Below the pieces are notes generated by a model. The model was not told the origin of the DNA. It saw only the letters and a list, made by a program, of their open reading frames with translations, and did no database searches. From NCBI RefSeq assembly GCF_003863365.1, contig NZ_RQXT01000019.1:1-45000 (forward strand): DNA of 45,000 bases, given 5' to 3'. Positions 16,779 through 24,213 of this stretch are shown in pieces. Origin of the DNA: Mesorhizobium tamadayense (GTDB lineage: Bacteria > Pseudomonadota > Alphaproteobacteria > Rhizobiales > Rhizobiaceae). Every line of letters begins with the position of its first letter. Within the stretch, counting starts at the first letter, position 1. A program made the translations under genes and the position numbers.

Positions 16779-17696
16779 ATGTCTCTGTCGTTCCGCCGCG
16801 CGTCGCTCGCCAGCCTTGGCCTGGCCTTCGGGCTCTCGGCTCTTTCGCTGTCGCCGCTGATGGCGCAGGAAACCAAGCCCGCACAGCCGGAAGCCGCGGC
16901 TCCCGCCGCCGCTCCGGTCGACCCGAACGCCGTGGTCGCCACCATCAACGGCGACAAGCTGACCGAGGCCGACCTTGCGCTGGCCGAAGGCGAGCTGTCG
17001 CAGCAGTTCGCGCAGCTGCCGCCGGAACAGCGCCGCGCCGCCGCCCTTTCTGCGGCCATCGAGATCCGCGTCATGGCCAAGAAGGCGGTCGACAGCGGCC
17101 TCGACAAGGATGCCGATTTCCAGCGCCGCATGGCGTTCCTGCAGCAGCGCGCCCTGCACGGCGAGGTGGTCGAGAAGGAGGTCGTCGGCAAGGTGACGGA
17201 TGCGGACGTCCGCGCCCGCTACGACCAGGAAATCGCCAACACGCCGCCGGTCAATGAGGTCCATGCCCGTCACATCCTCGTGAAGACGAAGGAAGAGGCC
17301 GAGGCGATCATCAAGCAGCTCGACGGCGGCGCCGATTTCCAGAAGCTTGCCAACGAGCACACCAGCGACCCGAGCGGTAAGTCGAATGGCGGCGACCTCG
17401 GCTGGTTCGGTCCCGGACAGATGGTGCCGGAGTTCGACAAGGCGGCGTTCGCGCTGGATGTCGGCAAGTACAGCAAGGAGCCGGTGCAGTCGCAGTTCGG
17501 CTGGCACGTCATCAAGCTCGAGGACAAGCGCGCCAAGCAGCCGCCGGCCTTCGACGACGTCAAGGACCAGGCCAAGCAGGCCGTGATCCGAGACAAGTAT
17601 TTCGCCATGGTCAAGGAATTGCGCGGCGCCGCCAAGGTCGAGATCCCGGACGAGAAGCTGAAGGCCGCGGTCAACACGCTGGAGAGCGGCAAGTAA
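16779..17696 (+). CDS. Periplasmic parvulin-type peptidyl-prolyl isomerase
   Basis: A 305-residue exported foldase. The signal peptide spans about residues 1-29 (ending PLMAQE), followed by an Ala/Pro-rich linker and a SurA-N-like helical region. The parvulin domain follows: VHARHILVKTKEEAEAI, SNGGDLGWFGPGQMVPEF and QSQFGWHVIKLED are its hallmark blocks. The ATG at 16779 has GGAG eight bases upstream; the TTG at 16752 would spoil the signal peptide start. It is divergent from secA and is followed by a strong terminator. Confidence 0.93.
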   Translation: MSLSFRRASLASLGLAFGLSALSLSPLMAQETKPAQPEAAAPAAAPVDPNAVVATINGDKLTEADLALAEGELSQQFAQLPPEQRRAAALSAAIEIRVMAKKAVDSGLDKDADFQRRMAFLQQRALHGEVVEKEVVGKVTDADVRARYDQEIANTPPVNEVHARHILVKTKEEAEAIIKQLDGGADFQKLANEHTSDPSGKSNGGDLGWFGPGQMVPEFDKAAFALDVGKYSKEPVQSQFGWHVIKLEDKRAKQPPAFDDVKDQAKQAVIRDKYFAMVKELRGAAKVEIPDEKLKAAVNTLESGK

Positions 17697-17718
17697 TCGG
17701 CATGGCTGGGAGTTTTGC

Positions 17719-17742
17719 AAAGGGCGCCTTCGGGTGCCCTTT
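17719..17742. terminator. Bidirectional rho-independent terminator
   Basis: AAAGGGCGCC (17719-17728), tetraloop TTCG, then GGTGCCCTTT (17733-17742) form a 10-bp stem with one wobble pair. It lies between the parvulin gene and the convergent TetR gene and can serve both. T-rich sequence is modest on each side. Confidence 0.8.
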
Positions 17743-17748
17743 CGCATT

Positions 17749-18348
17749 TCAGGCGAGCGCTATGCCGCGCACCACATAACGCACCGCGGTCCGGATTGTC
17801 GCCTCGTCTTCGTCGAGACGGTTGGTCAACAGGTGCGTCCAGGCGAATGAGGCGACTAGGTCGGCCACAAGCTCGGCGTCGACATCGGCCGCCACCTCGC
17901 CGCGCGCCTTGGCGCGCTCGACCATCTGGCCGGTTTGCGCGCGGCGTCCCCTGGCATAGTCGGCAAGCGCCGCTGCTGCGGTCTCGTCCGACTGCGCCTC
18001 GGCGATCAATGATTTGAACACGCTGCCGGACGACGTCTCGCGCCAATGCGAAAACAGGTTTTTGAGAAAACCGACGAGGTCTTCCTCGAGATTTTCGGTA
18101 TCGGGCGTGTCGACACGCTTCTGGCGCTGATAGACGTCGAGCAGCAAGGCGGCCTTGCTCGGCCACCAGCGATAGATGGTCGGCTTGCCCGCCCGCGCGC
18201 GCCGTGCAACGGCCTCGATCGAGAAGCCGGAATAGCCGGCCTCGCTCAGCACCGCCTCGGCGGCGCCGAGGATGGCCTCGGCGCTTTCGGGGTTGCGCCT
18301 GGCGCCGATCGATTTGCGTGCGGCGTCAGCGGCCTCGCTCATCTGCAT
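17749..18348 (-). CDS. TetR-family transcriptional regulator
   Basis: A 199-residue repressor. The helix-turn-helix is in FSIEAVARRARAGKPTIYRW (about 42-61), followed by PSKAALLLDVY. The C-terminal ligand domain (SSGSVFKSLIAEAQSD, AWTHLLTNRL) resembles the TetR_C_11 type. It diverges from the 79-residue membrane protein gene, with twin operators between them; a TATGAT -10 box for this gene (18378-18383, minus strand) lies next to operator 1, so autoregulation is likely (inference). Confidence 0.92.
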   Translation of the reverse strand: MQMSEAADAARKSIGARRNPESAEAILGAAEAVLSEAGYSGFSIEAVARRARAGKPTIYRWWPSKAALLLDVYQRQKRVDTPDTENLEEDLVGFLKNLFSHWRETSSGSVFKSLIAEAQSDETAAAALADYARGRRAQTGQMVERAKARGEVAADVDAELVADLVASFAWTHLLTNRLDEDEATIRTAVRYVVRGIALA

Positions 18349-18392
18349 TTTTCCTCAGTCCACGAATTTCACCGGAGATCATACAGGTGTTC

Positions 18393-18422
18393 TTGACGAA
18401 ACGAAACGGTTCGTTTTATATA
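18393..18422 (+). promoter_or_regulatory. Promoter of the 79-residue membrane protein gene
   Basis: TTGACG (18393-18398) and TATATA (18417-18422) are 18 bp apart (or TTATAT one base earlier at 17 bp). Operator 1 fills the spacer and operator 2 covers the start-site side, so a bound repressor would block polymerase. Confidence 0.72.
18399..18416. promoter_or_regulatory. Putative TetR operator 1
   Basis: AAACGAA (18399-18405) and TTCGTTT (18410-18416) are perfect 7-bp half-sites around a 4-bp centre, inside the -35/-10 spacer. The 16-mer AACGAAACGGTTCGTT at 18400-18415 recurs with three changes at operator 2. Confidence 0.75.
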
Positions 18423-18437
18423 ACGGAACGTTTCGTA
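18422..18437. promoter_or_regulatory. Putative TetR operator 2
   Basis: AACGGAACGTTTCGTA repeats operator 1 in the same orientation, exactly 22 bp further on, about two helical turns. Its own palindrome is ACGGAACGTTTCGT with one mismatched pair. Confidence 0.7.
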
Positions 18438-18455
18438 ACGATAAGGAGAAAACCA

Positions 18456-18695
18456 ATGCCTTCGACCGGTGCCACCACGCGGTTCTCGCGGCCCCGTTTT
18501 GCCCTTCTGGTGCTGCTTGGCGTTTATCCGTTGATTACCGCTATTCTGTACGTGATCTTTCCGCTGACGGTGGACTGGCAGATCTGGCAGCGCACGCTGG
18601 TGATCGCCCCGCTGATGGTCGCTATCATGATTTGGGGATTGATCCCGGGTGTGCAGAAGATCTTTCGGGAGTTCCTGAACCCAGCCAGCCGGTGA
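18456..18695 (+). CDS. 79-residue membrane protein under TetR-type control
   Basis: Two strong hydrophobic helices (about 15-36 and 46-65) and short polar ends. Motifs RFALLVLLGVYPLITAIL and QRTLVIAPLMVAIMIWGLIP resemble the C-terminal membrane part attached to some antibiotic-biosynthesis-monooxygenase domain proteins, but the barrel domain itself is absent here. I do not assign a function. AAGGAG (18443-18448) is seven bases before the ATG. The divergent TetR gene and operators imply induction by a small molecule or membrane stress (inference). Confidence 0.82.
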   Translation: MPSTGATTRFSRPRFALLVLLGVYPLITAILYVIFPLTVDWQIWQRTLVIAPLMVAIMIWGLIPGVQKIFREFLNPASR

Positions 18696-18851
18696 TCGAC
18701 CTCACTTTGAATCGAAGGATCGCCGCCGACGGATTCGTTCACAGGAGCAGCGGTTCGCGAACCTCGCGACAGGCGCGAAAACGCCTTGCGCCAGCGCGTT
18801 CTATCGGGCAAACCGGCGTTTCCTTTGCGATTTCCGCCGCCCGAGGTCTCC

Positions 18852-20093
18852 ATGTCCGCAACGATTTCGCCGCTTGCGCCGAAGAAATACCCCAAGATGC
18901 CGGTCATCGAGGGCGTGCGCATCGCCACCGCCGAGGCCGGGATCAAATACCGGAATCGCACCGATCTGCTTGCCATGGTCTTCGATCCCGGCACGGCCGT
19001 CGCCGGTGTCTTCACCAAGTCGAAATGCCCTTCGGCGCCGGTCGATTACTGCCGCCAGAACCTGCCCGCCGGCAAGGCGCGTGTGCTGGTGGTCAATTCC
19101 GGCAATGCCAACGCCTTCACAGGCAGGAAGGGCAAGGCATCGACCGCGCTGACGGGCGAGGCGGCGGCGAAGGCCGCCGGATGCTCGACAAGCGAAGTGT
19201 TCCTGGCCTCGACCGGGGTCATCGGCGAGCCGCTCGACACCAACAAATTCAGCCATCTGCTCGCCGGCCTGGTGAAGGACGGCAATCCGGACCTGTGGAC
19301 CGAGGCGGCCAAGGCCATAATGACCACGGACACCTATCCGAAGGTGGCAACCCAGACGGTGAAGCTCGGCGACGCCGACGTGACCATCAACGGCATTGCC
19401 AAGGGCGCCGGCATGATCGCGCCCGACATGGCGACGATGCTCTCCTTCATCGCCACCGACGCGCCGATCGCAGCACCGGTGCTGCAGGATCTGCTGTCGC
19501 GCGGCACGGCCAAGACCTTCAACGCCGTCACCGTCGACAGCGACACCTCGACCAGCGACACGCTGCTCATCTTTGCCACAGGCGCAGCCGGCAAGCGCGG
19601 CGCTCAGGCGATCAGCGATCCGAAGGATGCGCGGCTCGGTGCCTTCCGCCGCGCGCTCGGCAAGGTGCTGAAGTCGCTGGCGCTGCAAGTGGTGCGCGAC
19701 GGCGAGGGCGCGCGCAAGCAAGTCGAGGTCACCGTCACCGGCGCCAAGTCGGCCCGATCGGCCAAGCGCATCGCGCTTTCGATCGCCAATTCGCCGCTGG
19801 TCAAGACGGCGGTTGCCGGCGAGGACGCCAATTGGGGCCGTGTCGTCATGGCCGTCGGCAAGGCCGGCGAGCCGGCCGACCGCGATCGCCTGTCGATCTG
19901 GTTCGGGGACAACCGGCTGGCGCATGAGGGCGAGCGCGATCCGGGCTACTCCGAGGAAGCGACCTCGGCCTACATGAAGCGCGACGATATCCGCATCCGG
20001 GCCGACATCGGCATCGGCCGCGGCAAGGCGACGGTGTGGACCTGCGACCTCACCAAGGAATATGTCGCCATCAATGGCGACTACCGGAGTTGA
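18852..20093 (+). CDS. argJ: Bifunctional ornithine acetyltransferase/N-acetylglutamate synthase
   Basis: Recycles the acetyl group from N-acetylornithine to glutamate in cyclic arginine biosynthesis. The 413-residue length is standard. The precursor self-cleaves between Ala194 and Thr195 in the motif APDMATML; Thr195 becomes the nucleophile of the beta chain. LVVNSGNANAFTG and FLASTGVIGEPL are typical alpha-chain motifs. I chose the ATG at 18852 over the longer frame from 18786. The stop overlaps the start of the next gene as TGATG. Confidence 0.97.
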   Translation: MSATISPLAPKKYPKMPVIEGVRIATAEAGIKYRNRTDLLAMVFDPGTAVAGVFTKSKCPSAPVDYCRQNLPAGKARVLVVNSGNANAFTGRKGKASTALTGEAAAKAAGCSTSEVFLASTGVIGEPLDTNKFSHLLAGLVKDGNPDLWTEAAKAIMTTDTYPKVATQTVKLGDADVTINGIAKGAGMIAPDMATMLSFIATDAPIAAPVLQDLLSRGTAKTFNAVTVDSDTSTSDTLLIFATGAAGKRGAQAISDPKDARLGAFRRALGKVLKSLALQVVRDGEGARKQVEVTVTGAKSARSAKRIALSIANSPLVKTAVAGEDANWGRVVMAVGKAGEPADRDRLSIWFGDNRLAHEGERDPGYSEEATSAYMKRDDIRIRADIGIGRGKATVWTCDLTKEYVAINGDYRS

Positions 20094-20872
20094 TGGCGCC
20101 GGTGTCCGGACATCCGGCAAGCGTGCTCGCGATCGTGCGCCGCTACGAGGCGGCGGGTTTTCGCGCCTGGCCGGCGGCGGCCGTCCACTACGACGGGACA
20201 TGGGTGGTGCGGCTGACGGCCGGCCATCCGGCCAAGCGCCTGAACTCGGTCAATCCGCTCGATCCGGGCGACACCCAGCACGTTGCCGAACGCATCGGCC
20301 GCGCCAGCCGCCGCTTCGACGCCTATGGCCGGCCGCTGACCTTTCGCATGTCGCCGCTTTCGGGGCAGGTGCTGTCGAAGCATCTCGACGAGGCGGGCTG
20401 GAGCCGGTTCGACGAATCGTTGGTGATGCGGCTGCCGCTCAAGGAAGCGCAACTCGACACCGCGATGGACCAGATCCCGCTGAAGGACATCAGCCGCTTC
20501 ATCGGCGCGGCGATCAAGACGAACGACTCGGACGTCTCGCTGCGGCCCGGCCTGTCGGAGGTCATCGGCGCCATCCAGCCGGAAGCGGGGCTGTTTGCGC
20601 TCGAAGACGGGAACGAGGCGCTGGCGACGCTGGTCTGCGTCCATGACGGCGACCTCGCCGGACTTTTCGAGGTCGCTACCGAAAAGTCGGCGCGCAACAA
20701 GGGCCATGGCCGCAACCTCATCCTGTCGGCGCTGAAATGGGCGCGGCTGCGCAGCGCGCGCGAGGCCTGGCTACAGGTCGAGGCCGGCAATGTTGCGGCG
20801 CTGTCGCTCTACCGATCGCTCGGCTTCGAGGAAGTCTACCGATACCACTATCGACGGCCGCCGGGCGCATGA
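20093..20872 (+). CDS. GNAT-family N-acetyltransferase
   Basis: A 259-residue protein. The acetyl-CoA loop ARNKGHGRNLILSALKWA lies near residues 198-215, followed by WLQVEAGNVAALSLYRSLGF, the classic GNAT C-terminal block. The first 120 or so residues form a separate region without a recognisable motif. Its start shares a base with the argJ stop and its end overlaps the MutT start (ATGA), so the three are translationally coupled. The acceptor is unknown. Confidence 0.9.
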   Translation: MAPVSGHPASVLAIVRRYEAAGFRAWPAAAVHYDGTWVVRLTAGHPAKRLNSVNPLDPGDTQHVAERIGRASRRFDAYGRPLTFRMSPLSGQVLSKHLDEAGWSRFDESLVMRLPLKEAQLDTAMDQIPLKDISRFIGAAIKTNDSDVSLRPGLSEVIGAIQPEAGLFALEDGNEALATLVCVHDGDLAGLFEVATEKSARNKGHGRNLILSALKWARLRSAREAWLQVEAGNVAALSLYRSLGFEEVYRYHYRRPPGA

Positions 20873-21291
20873 GCGAGATCAAGCCAGCCGGAAAGCGCCT
20901 GCTGCTCGTCGCTGCCTGCGCGCTGGTCGACGCCGATCGGCGCGTGCTTCTGGCGCAGCGCCCCGAGGGCAAGCAACTTGCCGGCCTTTGGGAGTTTCCG
21001 GGCGGCAAGGTCGAGCCCGGCGAGACGCCAGAGGAATGCCTGGTGCGCGAGCTGCATGAGGAGCTCGGCATCGAGACCGAGATCACTTGCCTCGCGCCAC
21101 TCACCTTCGCCAGCCACAGCTACGATGATTTCCACTTGCTGATGCCGCTTTATGTCTGCCGTCGGTTCCGAGGCATCGCGCAGCCGAAGGAAGGGCAGGG
21201 GCTGAAATGGGTCAGGCCGCGCCAGATGCGCGACTACCCGATGCCGCCGGCGGACGCGCCGCTGATCCAGTTCCTCATCGATCTCTTGTGA
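20869..21291 (+). CDS. mutT: MutT-like 8-oxo-dGTP diphosphatase (Nudix)
   Basis: A 140-residue Nudix hydrolase that removes oxidised dGTP from the nucleotide pool. The Nudix box runs from GGKVEPGETPEECLV to RELHEELGIE with all conserved Glu and Arg residues. GLWEFPGGK and the C-terminal LKWVRP...YPMPPAD pattern are those of MutT itself rather than other Nudix subfamilies. It is the third gene of the coupled argJ set. Confidence 0.93.
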   Translation: MSEIKPAGKRLLLVAACALVDADRRVLLAQRPEGKQLAGLWEFPGGKVEPGETPEECLVRELHEELGIETEITCLAPLTFASHSYDDFHLLMPLYVCRRFRGIAQPKEGQGLKWVRPRQMRDYPMPPADAPLIQFLIDLL

Positions 21292-21297
21292 TCGTCA

Positions 21298-21371
21298 GAG
21301 CAATTCAGCGTTTTTTGAATTGCTCCCGTTTCCGGACGGAAAACCGCTGCACACTTTCCCTGAGATTGCTC
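21298..21371. repeat. REP-like repeat, family B copy 1, after mutT
   Basis: GAGCAATTCA (21298-21307) and TGAATTGCTC (21316-21325) form a perfect 10-bp stem with an 8-base T-rich loop, then the block GACGGAAAACCGCTGCACAC and a final ATTGCTC. The same block recurs at 43611-43630 next to the M23 peptidase gene. It starts seven bases after the mutT stop codon and could act as its 3' stem-loop. Confidence 0.78.
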
Positions 21372-21486
21372 CAAGCCGTCGTTGCCTCGTCTGATTTATG
21401 CAGCGTTAATGGAAGATTTATCTCGACATGGAAGATTGAGGCAAAATCGTCCGCGCGGCGGCATGCCGATTGTTTGGAGCCATTCC

Positions 21487-21804
21487 ATGAGCATCGAGAG
21501 AGAGTGGGACTCGATCCGGCCCGATCATAGCTTCCGTGCCGTCGATGCCGGCATGGGCATTTTGCGGATCACCTTGCTTTTCGGGTCGGCCGCGGTGGCG
21601 CTAGCGTTGATCGCGACGCCTTTGCTCGACAGCCAGACGCGGTCGCAGAGCGTGGGCGACAGTTGGGCCGGGGGGCTCGACATGACCAGCACCGGCTCGA
21701 TCGGCCACCGCAACACCTACACGCTGCGGCGCAGCGTGCTGCAGCCGCTGCCAAGTTCCATCTGCGTGATCCGCAACGATGGCAGCCGCCACGGCGACTG
21801 CTGA
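21487..21804 (+). CDS. Membrane-anchored small protein of unknown function
   Basis: A 105-residue protein with a short charged N-terminus (MSIEREWDSIRPDHSFRAVD), one hydrophobic helix (about 27-47) and a Ser/Thr/Arg-rich outer part with a Cys near the end (SSICVIRNDGS and a final Cys). No known family recognised. TTGGAG precedes the ATG at good spacing, and codon use is normal. It lies 111 bp upstream of the Flp pilin gene in the same direction; a surface or pilus link is only a guess. Confidence 0.7.
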   Translation: MSIEREWDSIRPDHSFRAVDAGMGILRITLLFGSAAVALALIATPLLDSQTRSQSVGDSWAGGLDMTSTGSIGHRNTYTLRRSVLQPLPSSICVIRNDGSRHGDC

Positions 21805-21847
21805 TTGGTTAATAAATTCCGCGAGAAGTGGCTATTTCACCCCCCGT

Positions 21848-21875
21848 TAAGCTTTTGCCGTTAACCTTTCTTAAC
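21848..21875 (+). promoter_or_regulatory. TTAA boxes upstream of the Flp pilin (possible CtrA sites)
   Basis: TTAA occurs at 21848-21851, 21862-21865 and 21872-21875; the last two form TTAA-N6-TTAAC. The alphaproteobacterial CtrA consensus is TTAA-N7-TTAA, so the spacing is one base short. CtrA controls pilin genes in Caulobacter (established), which makes the location suggestive. Confidence 0.35.
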
Positions 21876-21915
21876 AGGTAGGCCCTATGGTTCTCGTCAA
21901 GAGGGATCGACGACC

Positions 21916-22098
21916 ATGAAAAACCTGCTGCAGCAATTCCTACAGGATGAAACGGGCGCCACAGCCATAGAATATGGCCTGATCGTCGCAGTGCTGTCGC
22001 TTGCAATCGTCGGCGGCGTTGGCAGGGCTGCCGATGCGCTCCAGTGGCTGTTCTCCGACAACAACAGCAGACTTGCCAACGCCTTTGCCCAGCACTGA
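21916..22098 (+). CDS. Flp/Fap-type pilin subunit
   Basis: A 60-residue prepilin for a tight-adherence (Tad) type IVb pilus. A short charged leader ends at ETGATAIEYGLI, the prepilin peptidase site (cleavage after the Gly) with the conserved Glu-Tyr pair, followed by a hydrophobic helix. No tad/cpa assembly genes are present here, so this is an orphan pilin gene that would rely on machinery elsewhere. Confidence 0.93.
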   Translation: MKNLLQQFLQDETGATAIEYGLIVAVLSLAIVGGVGRAADALQWLFSDNNSRLANAFAQH

Positions 22099-22127
22099 CC
22101 GCGCCGGTCAGGCCCGGCGCGGACCGC

Positions 22128-23000
22128 TCAATGCCCCGCCGGATTCTCCAGGATCGTCTTCAGCGAGACTTTGGCCGAGCCAGGCTTAAGCGGCTTTTGC
22201 TGTGAGGCGTCAGGCGCCCAGCCGGACATCCACACGATCGAAAAGCTCGCCCGGATGCGGCCGTCCGGATCTGAAAACCGTTCGGCATAAATTTCGGCGG
22301 CGCGGGCGAACAGCCGTCTGGTGGCCGGACGCCGGCTGCGGTCGAAAAGCGGGCTGGTCTCGCCCATGGCGCGCAGATCGGCGGCAAGGCCGAACAGCGA
22401 ATCATAGCGCACCGTGACCGTCTCGACGTCGGCGACCGGCAGCGCCAGGCCGGCACGCTGCAGCAGCGCGCCGGCGTCGCGCACATCGGTGAACGGCAGG
22501 ACGCGAGGGCTCGCGCCACCATAAAGCTCGGTCTCGGCGGCCAGCAGGCTTTGGCGCAGCTCCGCAAGTGTGCCGGCTCCGGCCAAAGCGCCGAGGAACA
22601 GCCCGTCGGGCTTCAGCGCGCGCCGAATCTGCGCCAACATGCCGGGGATGTCGTTCATCGCCTGCAGCGACAGCAGCGAGACGACGAGATCGAGGCTTCC
22701 TGCTTCGAACGGCACGGTTTCCGCCGGGGCGACGACGCCAGTTTCGCCGGCAAGGAAGGCGTCATCCGTCTCCACGCGAACGATGTCGGCCACCTTGCCA
22801 CTGGAGGCGAGCACCCTGGTCGCGGCCGCCGTCTGGCAAAACAGCGCCGCCGCCTTGCCGAACCTGCGCTCGACCGCGCCCAGCCGGTCGGCAAGGTCCT
22901 CCGCCGCCCGCCGCATCAGGAAATCGGCGCCGTCGACGGGGTGCATGAGCGCCCGGCGCTTATGCGCAAGCCAGAGCTGCGTGTCGATCAAGGGCTGCAA
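22128..23000 (-). CDS. BioC/NDUFAF5-like SAM-dependent methyltransferase fold protein
   Basis: A 290-residue protein. The start LIDTQLWLAHKRRAL and GADFLMRRAAEDLADRL, then DLVVSLLSLQAMNDIPGMLAQIRRALKPDGLFLGAL, match the alphaproteobacterial relatives of NDUFAF5, a complex I assembly factor that hydroxylates an arginine in its mitochondrial version. The glycine-rich SAM motif is degenerate (CQTAAATRVLASSG). BioC is an alternative name, but no biotin genes are nearby. It diverges from comF. Confidence 0.85.
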   Translation of the reverse strand: MQPLIDTQLWLAHKRRALMHPVDGADFLMRRAAEDLADRLGAVERRFGKAAALFCQTAAATRVLASSGKVADIVRVETDDAFLAGETGVVAPAETVPFEAGSLDLVVSLLSLQAMNDIPGMLAQIRRALKPDGLFLGALAGAGTLAELRQSLLAAETELYGGASPRVLPFTDVRDAGALLQRAGLALPVADVETVTVRYDSLFGLAADLRAMGETSPLFDRSRRPATRRLFARAAEIYAERFSDPDGRIRASFSIVWMSGWAPDASQQKPLKPGSAKVSLKTILENPAGH

Positions 23001-23034
23001 TGGGCTATTCCTGTTGTCTGCGCATGCCGGACCG

Positions 23035-23865
23035 ATGCTATGGTGGCGCGGGGTTTCATCTCACGTGGCCGATCCGGTGCGCAAGATCAAGACCGTTGCG
23101 ATCAAGGACATGGCGCGGCTGGCGCTGGGCTGGCCGGCGCGCCTGTTGTTTCCGCCGGTCTGCGCCGGCTGCCGGCGTCATGTCTCGCAGCCCGGCGTGC
23201 TGTGCGGCGCCTGCTGGCCGAAGCTCCGGCTGCTGGAGAAGCCCTGGTGTCCGGTTATGGGCACGCCTTTCACCCATGACATGGGCGAGGGTTTTCTCTC
23301 CGCCGAGGCGATCGCCGATCCGCCGCCTTTCGAGCGGGCGCGGGCAGCGGTCGTCTATTCAGGGGTTGCGCGCCAGATGGTGCAAGGGCTGAAATACCAG
23401 GATCGTACGGATCTCGCGCCATGGATGGCGCGCTGGATGATGCGCGCCGGCGCCGAACTGATCGCCGAAGCCGACGTGGTGGTGCCGGTGCCGCTGCACT
23501 GGCGGCGGTTCTTGCGCAGACAGTTCAACCAGTCCGCCGAGCTGGCGCGGGCGGTGTCGAAGCTCAGCGGCCTGCCTTTCTCGCCGGCGGCGGTGAGACG
23601 CGTGAAGCTCACCCGCCAGCAGGTCGGGCTGGAGCGGCACGAGCGCGAGGAGAATGTGCGCGCCGCTTTCCGTGTCCCGCCCGAGGCCGAAATCGAGATC
23701 GCCGGCCGCAGGGTGCTCGTCATCGATGACGTCTTCACCACCGGCGCCACCGTGCGCGCAGTGGCCAAGGCGCTGAAGAAGGGCGGCGCCGGAGCGGTCG
23801 ACGTGCTGACCTTCGCCCGCGTCCTGCCGGGGGACTTTCGGGCCGATGAGTCCGCGACTATATAG
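23035..23865 (+). CDS. comF: ComF-family phosphoribosyltransferase-like protein
   Basis: A protein of about 276 residues with an N-terminal double zinc ribbon (CAGCRRH, then CGAC) and a C-terminal PRTase domain with VLVIDDVFTTGATV as the PRPP loop. QFNQSAELARAVSKL and the RRVKLTRQQVGLERHERE region are typical ComF blocks. In Gram-positives ComF serves DNA uptake; in rhizobia it is usually a lone gene of unclear role. The start is uncertain: ATG 23035, GTG 23065 or ATG 23110. Confidence 0.9.
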   Translation: MLWWRGVSSHVADPVRKIKTVAIKDMARLALGWPARLLFPPVCAGCRRHVSQPGVLCGACWPKLRLLEKPWCPVMGTPFTHDMGEGFLSAEAIADPPPFERARAAVVYSGVARQMVQGLKYQDRTDLAPWMARWMMRAGAELIAEADVVVPVPLHWRRFLRRQFNQSAELARAVSKLSGLPFSPAAVRRVKLTRQQVGLERHEREENVRAAFRVPPEAEIEIAGRRVLVIDDVFTTGATVRAVAKALKKGGAGAVDVLTFARVLPGDFRADESATI

Positions 23866-23941
23866 GACTTGATTGTTGTTTTTGGTGCAGGTTGCTTTCG
23901 CACAACCATTGGGCGACATGCACAGGCAGGATTGCTGATCG

Positions 23942-24211
23942 ATGGTCGATGTGACGATCTACACCCGGATGATGTGCGGCTATTGTACGGCCGCCAAGCG
24001 GCTGCTCGAGCGCAAGGGTGTGGCCTACACCGAGCACGACGCGTCGTTCTCGCCGGAATTGCGCCAGGAGATGATTTCGCGGGCGCATGGGCGAACCACC
24101 TTTCCGCAGATATTCATCGGCGACACGCATGTCGGCGGCTGCGACGACCTCCATGAACTGGAGTCGCAGGGCCGGCTGGACGTGCTGCTTGCCAACGGAG
24201 CGAGGGTTTGA
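23942..24211 (+). CDS. grxC: Glutaredoxin 3
   Basis: An 89-residue glutathione-dependent thiol-disulfide oxidoreductase. The active site CGYC is at residues 12-15 (the family norm is CPYC), with TFPQIFIG carrying the cis-proline and GGCDDL the glutathione-binding end. Its stop overlaps the leader of the Nit amidase gene, whose ATG follows 3 bp later. Confidence 0.95.
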   Translation: MVDVTIYTRMMCGYCTAAKRLLERKGVAYTEHDASFSPELRQEMISRAHGRTTFPQIFIGDTHVGGCDDLHELESQGRLDVLLANGARV

Positions 24212-24213
24212 TC

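Noticed and set aside
18801..20201. Long minus-strand ORF opposite argJ
   Set aside because: Antisense shadow of argJ and the GNAT gene, with Arg/Gly-rich composition and no motif.
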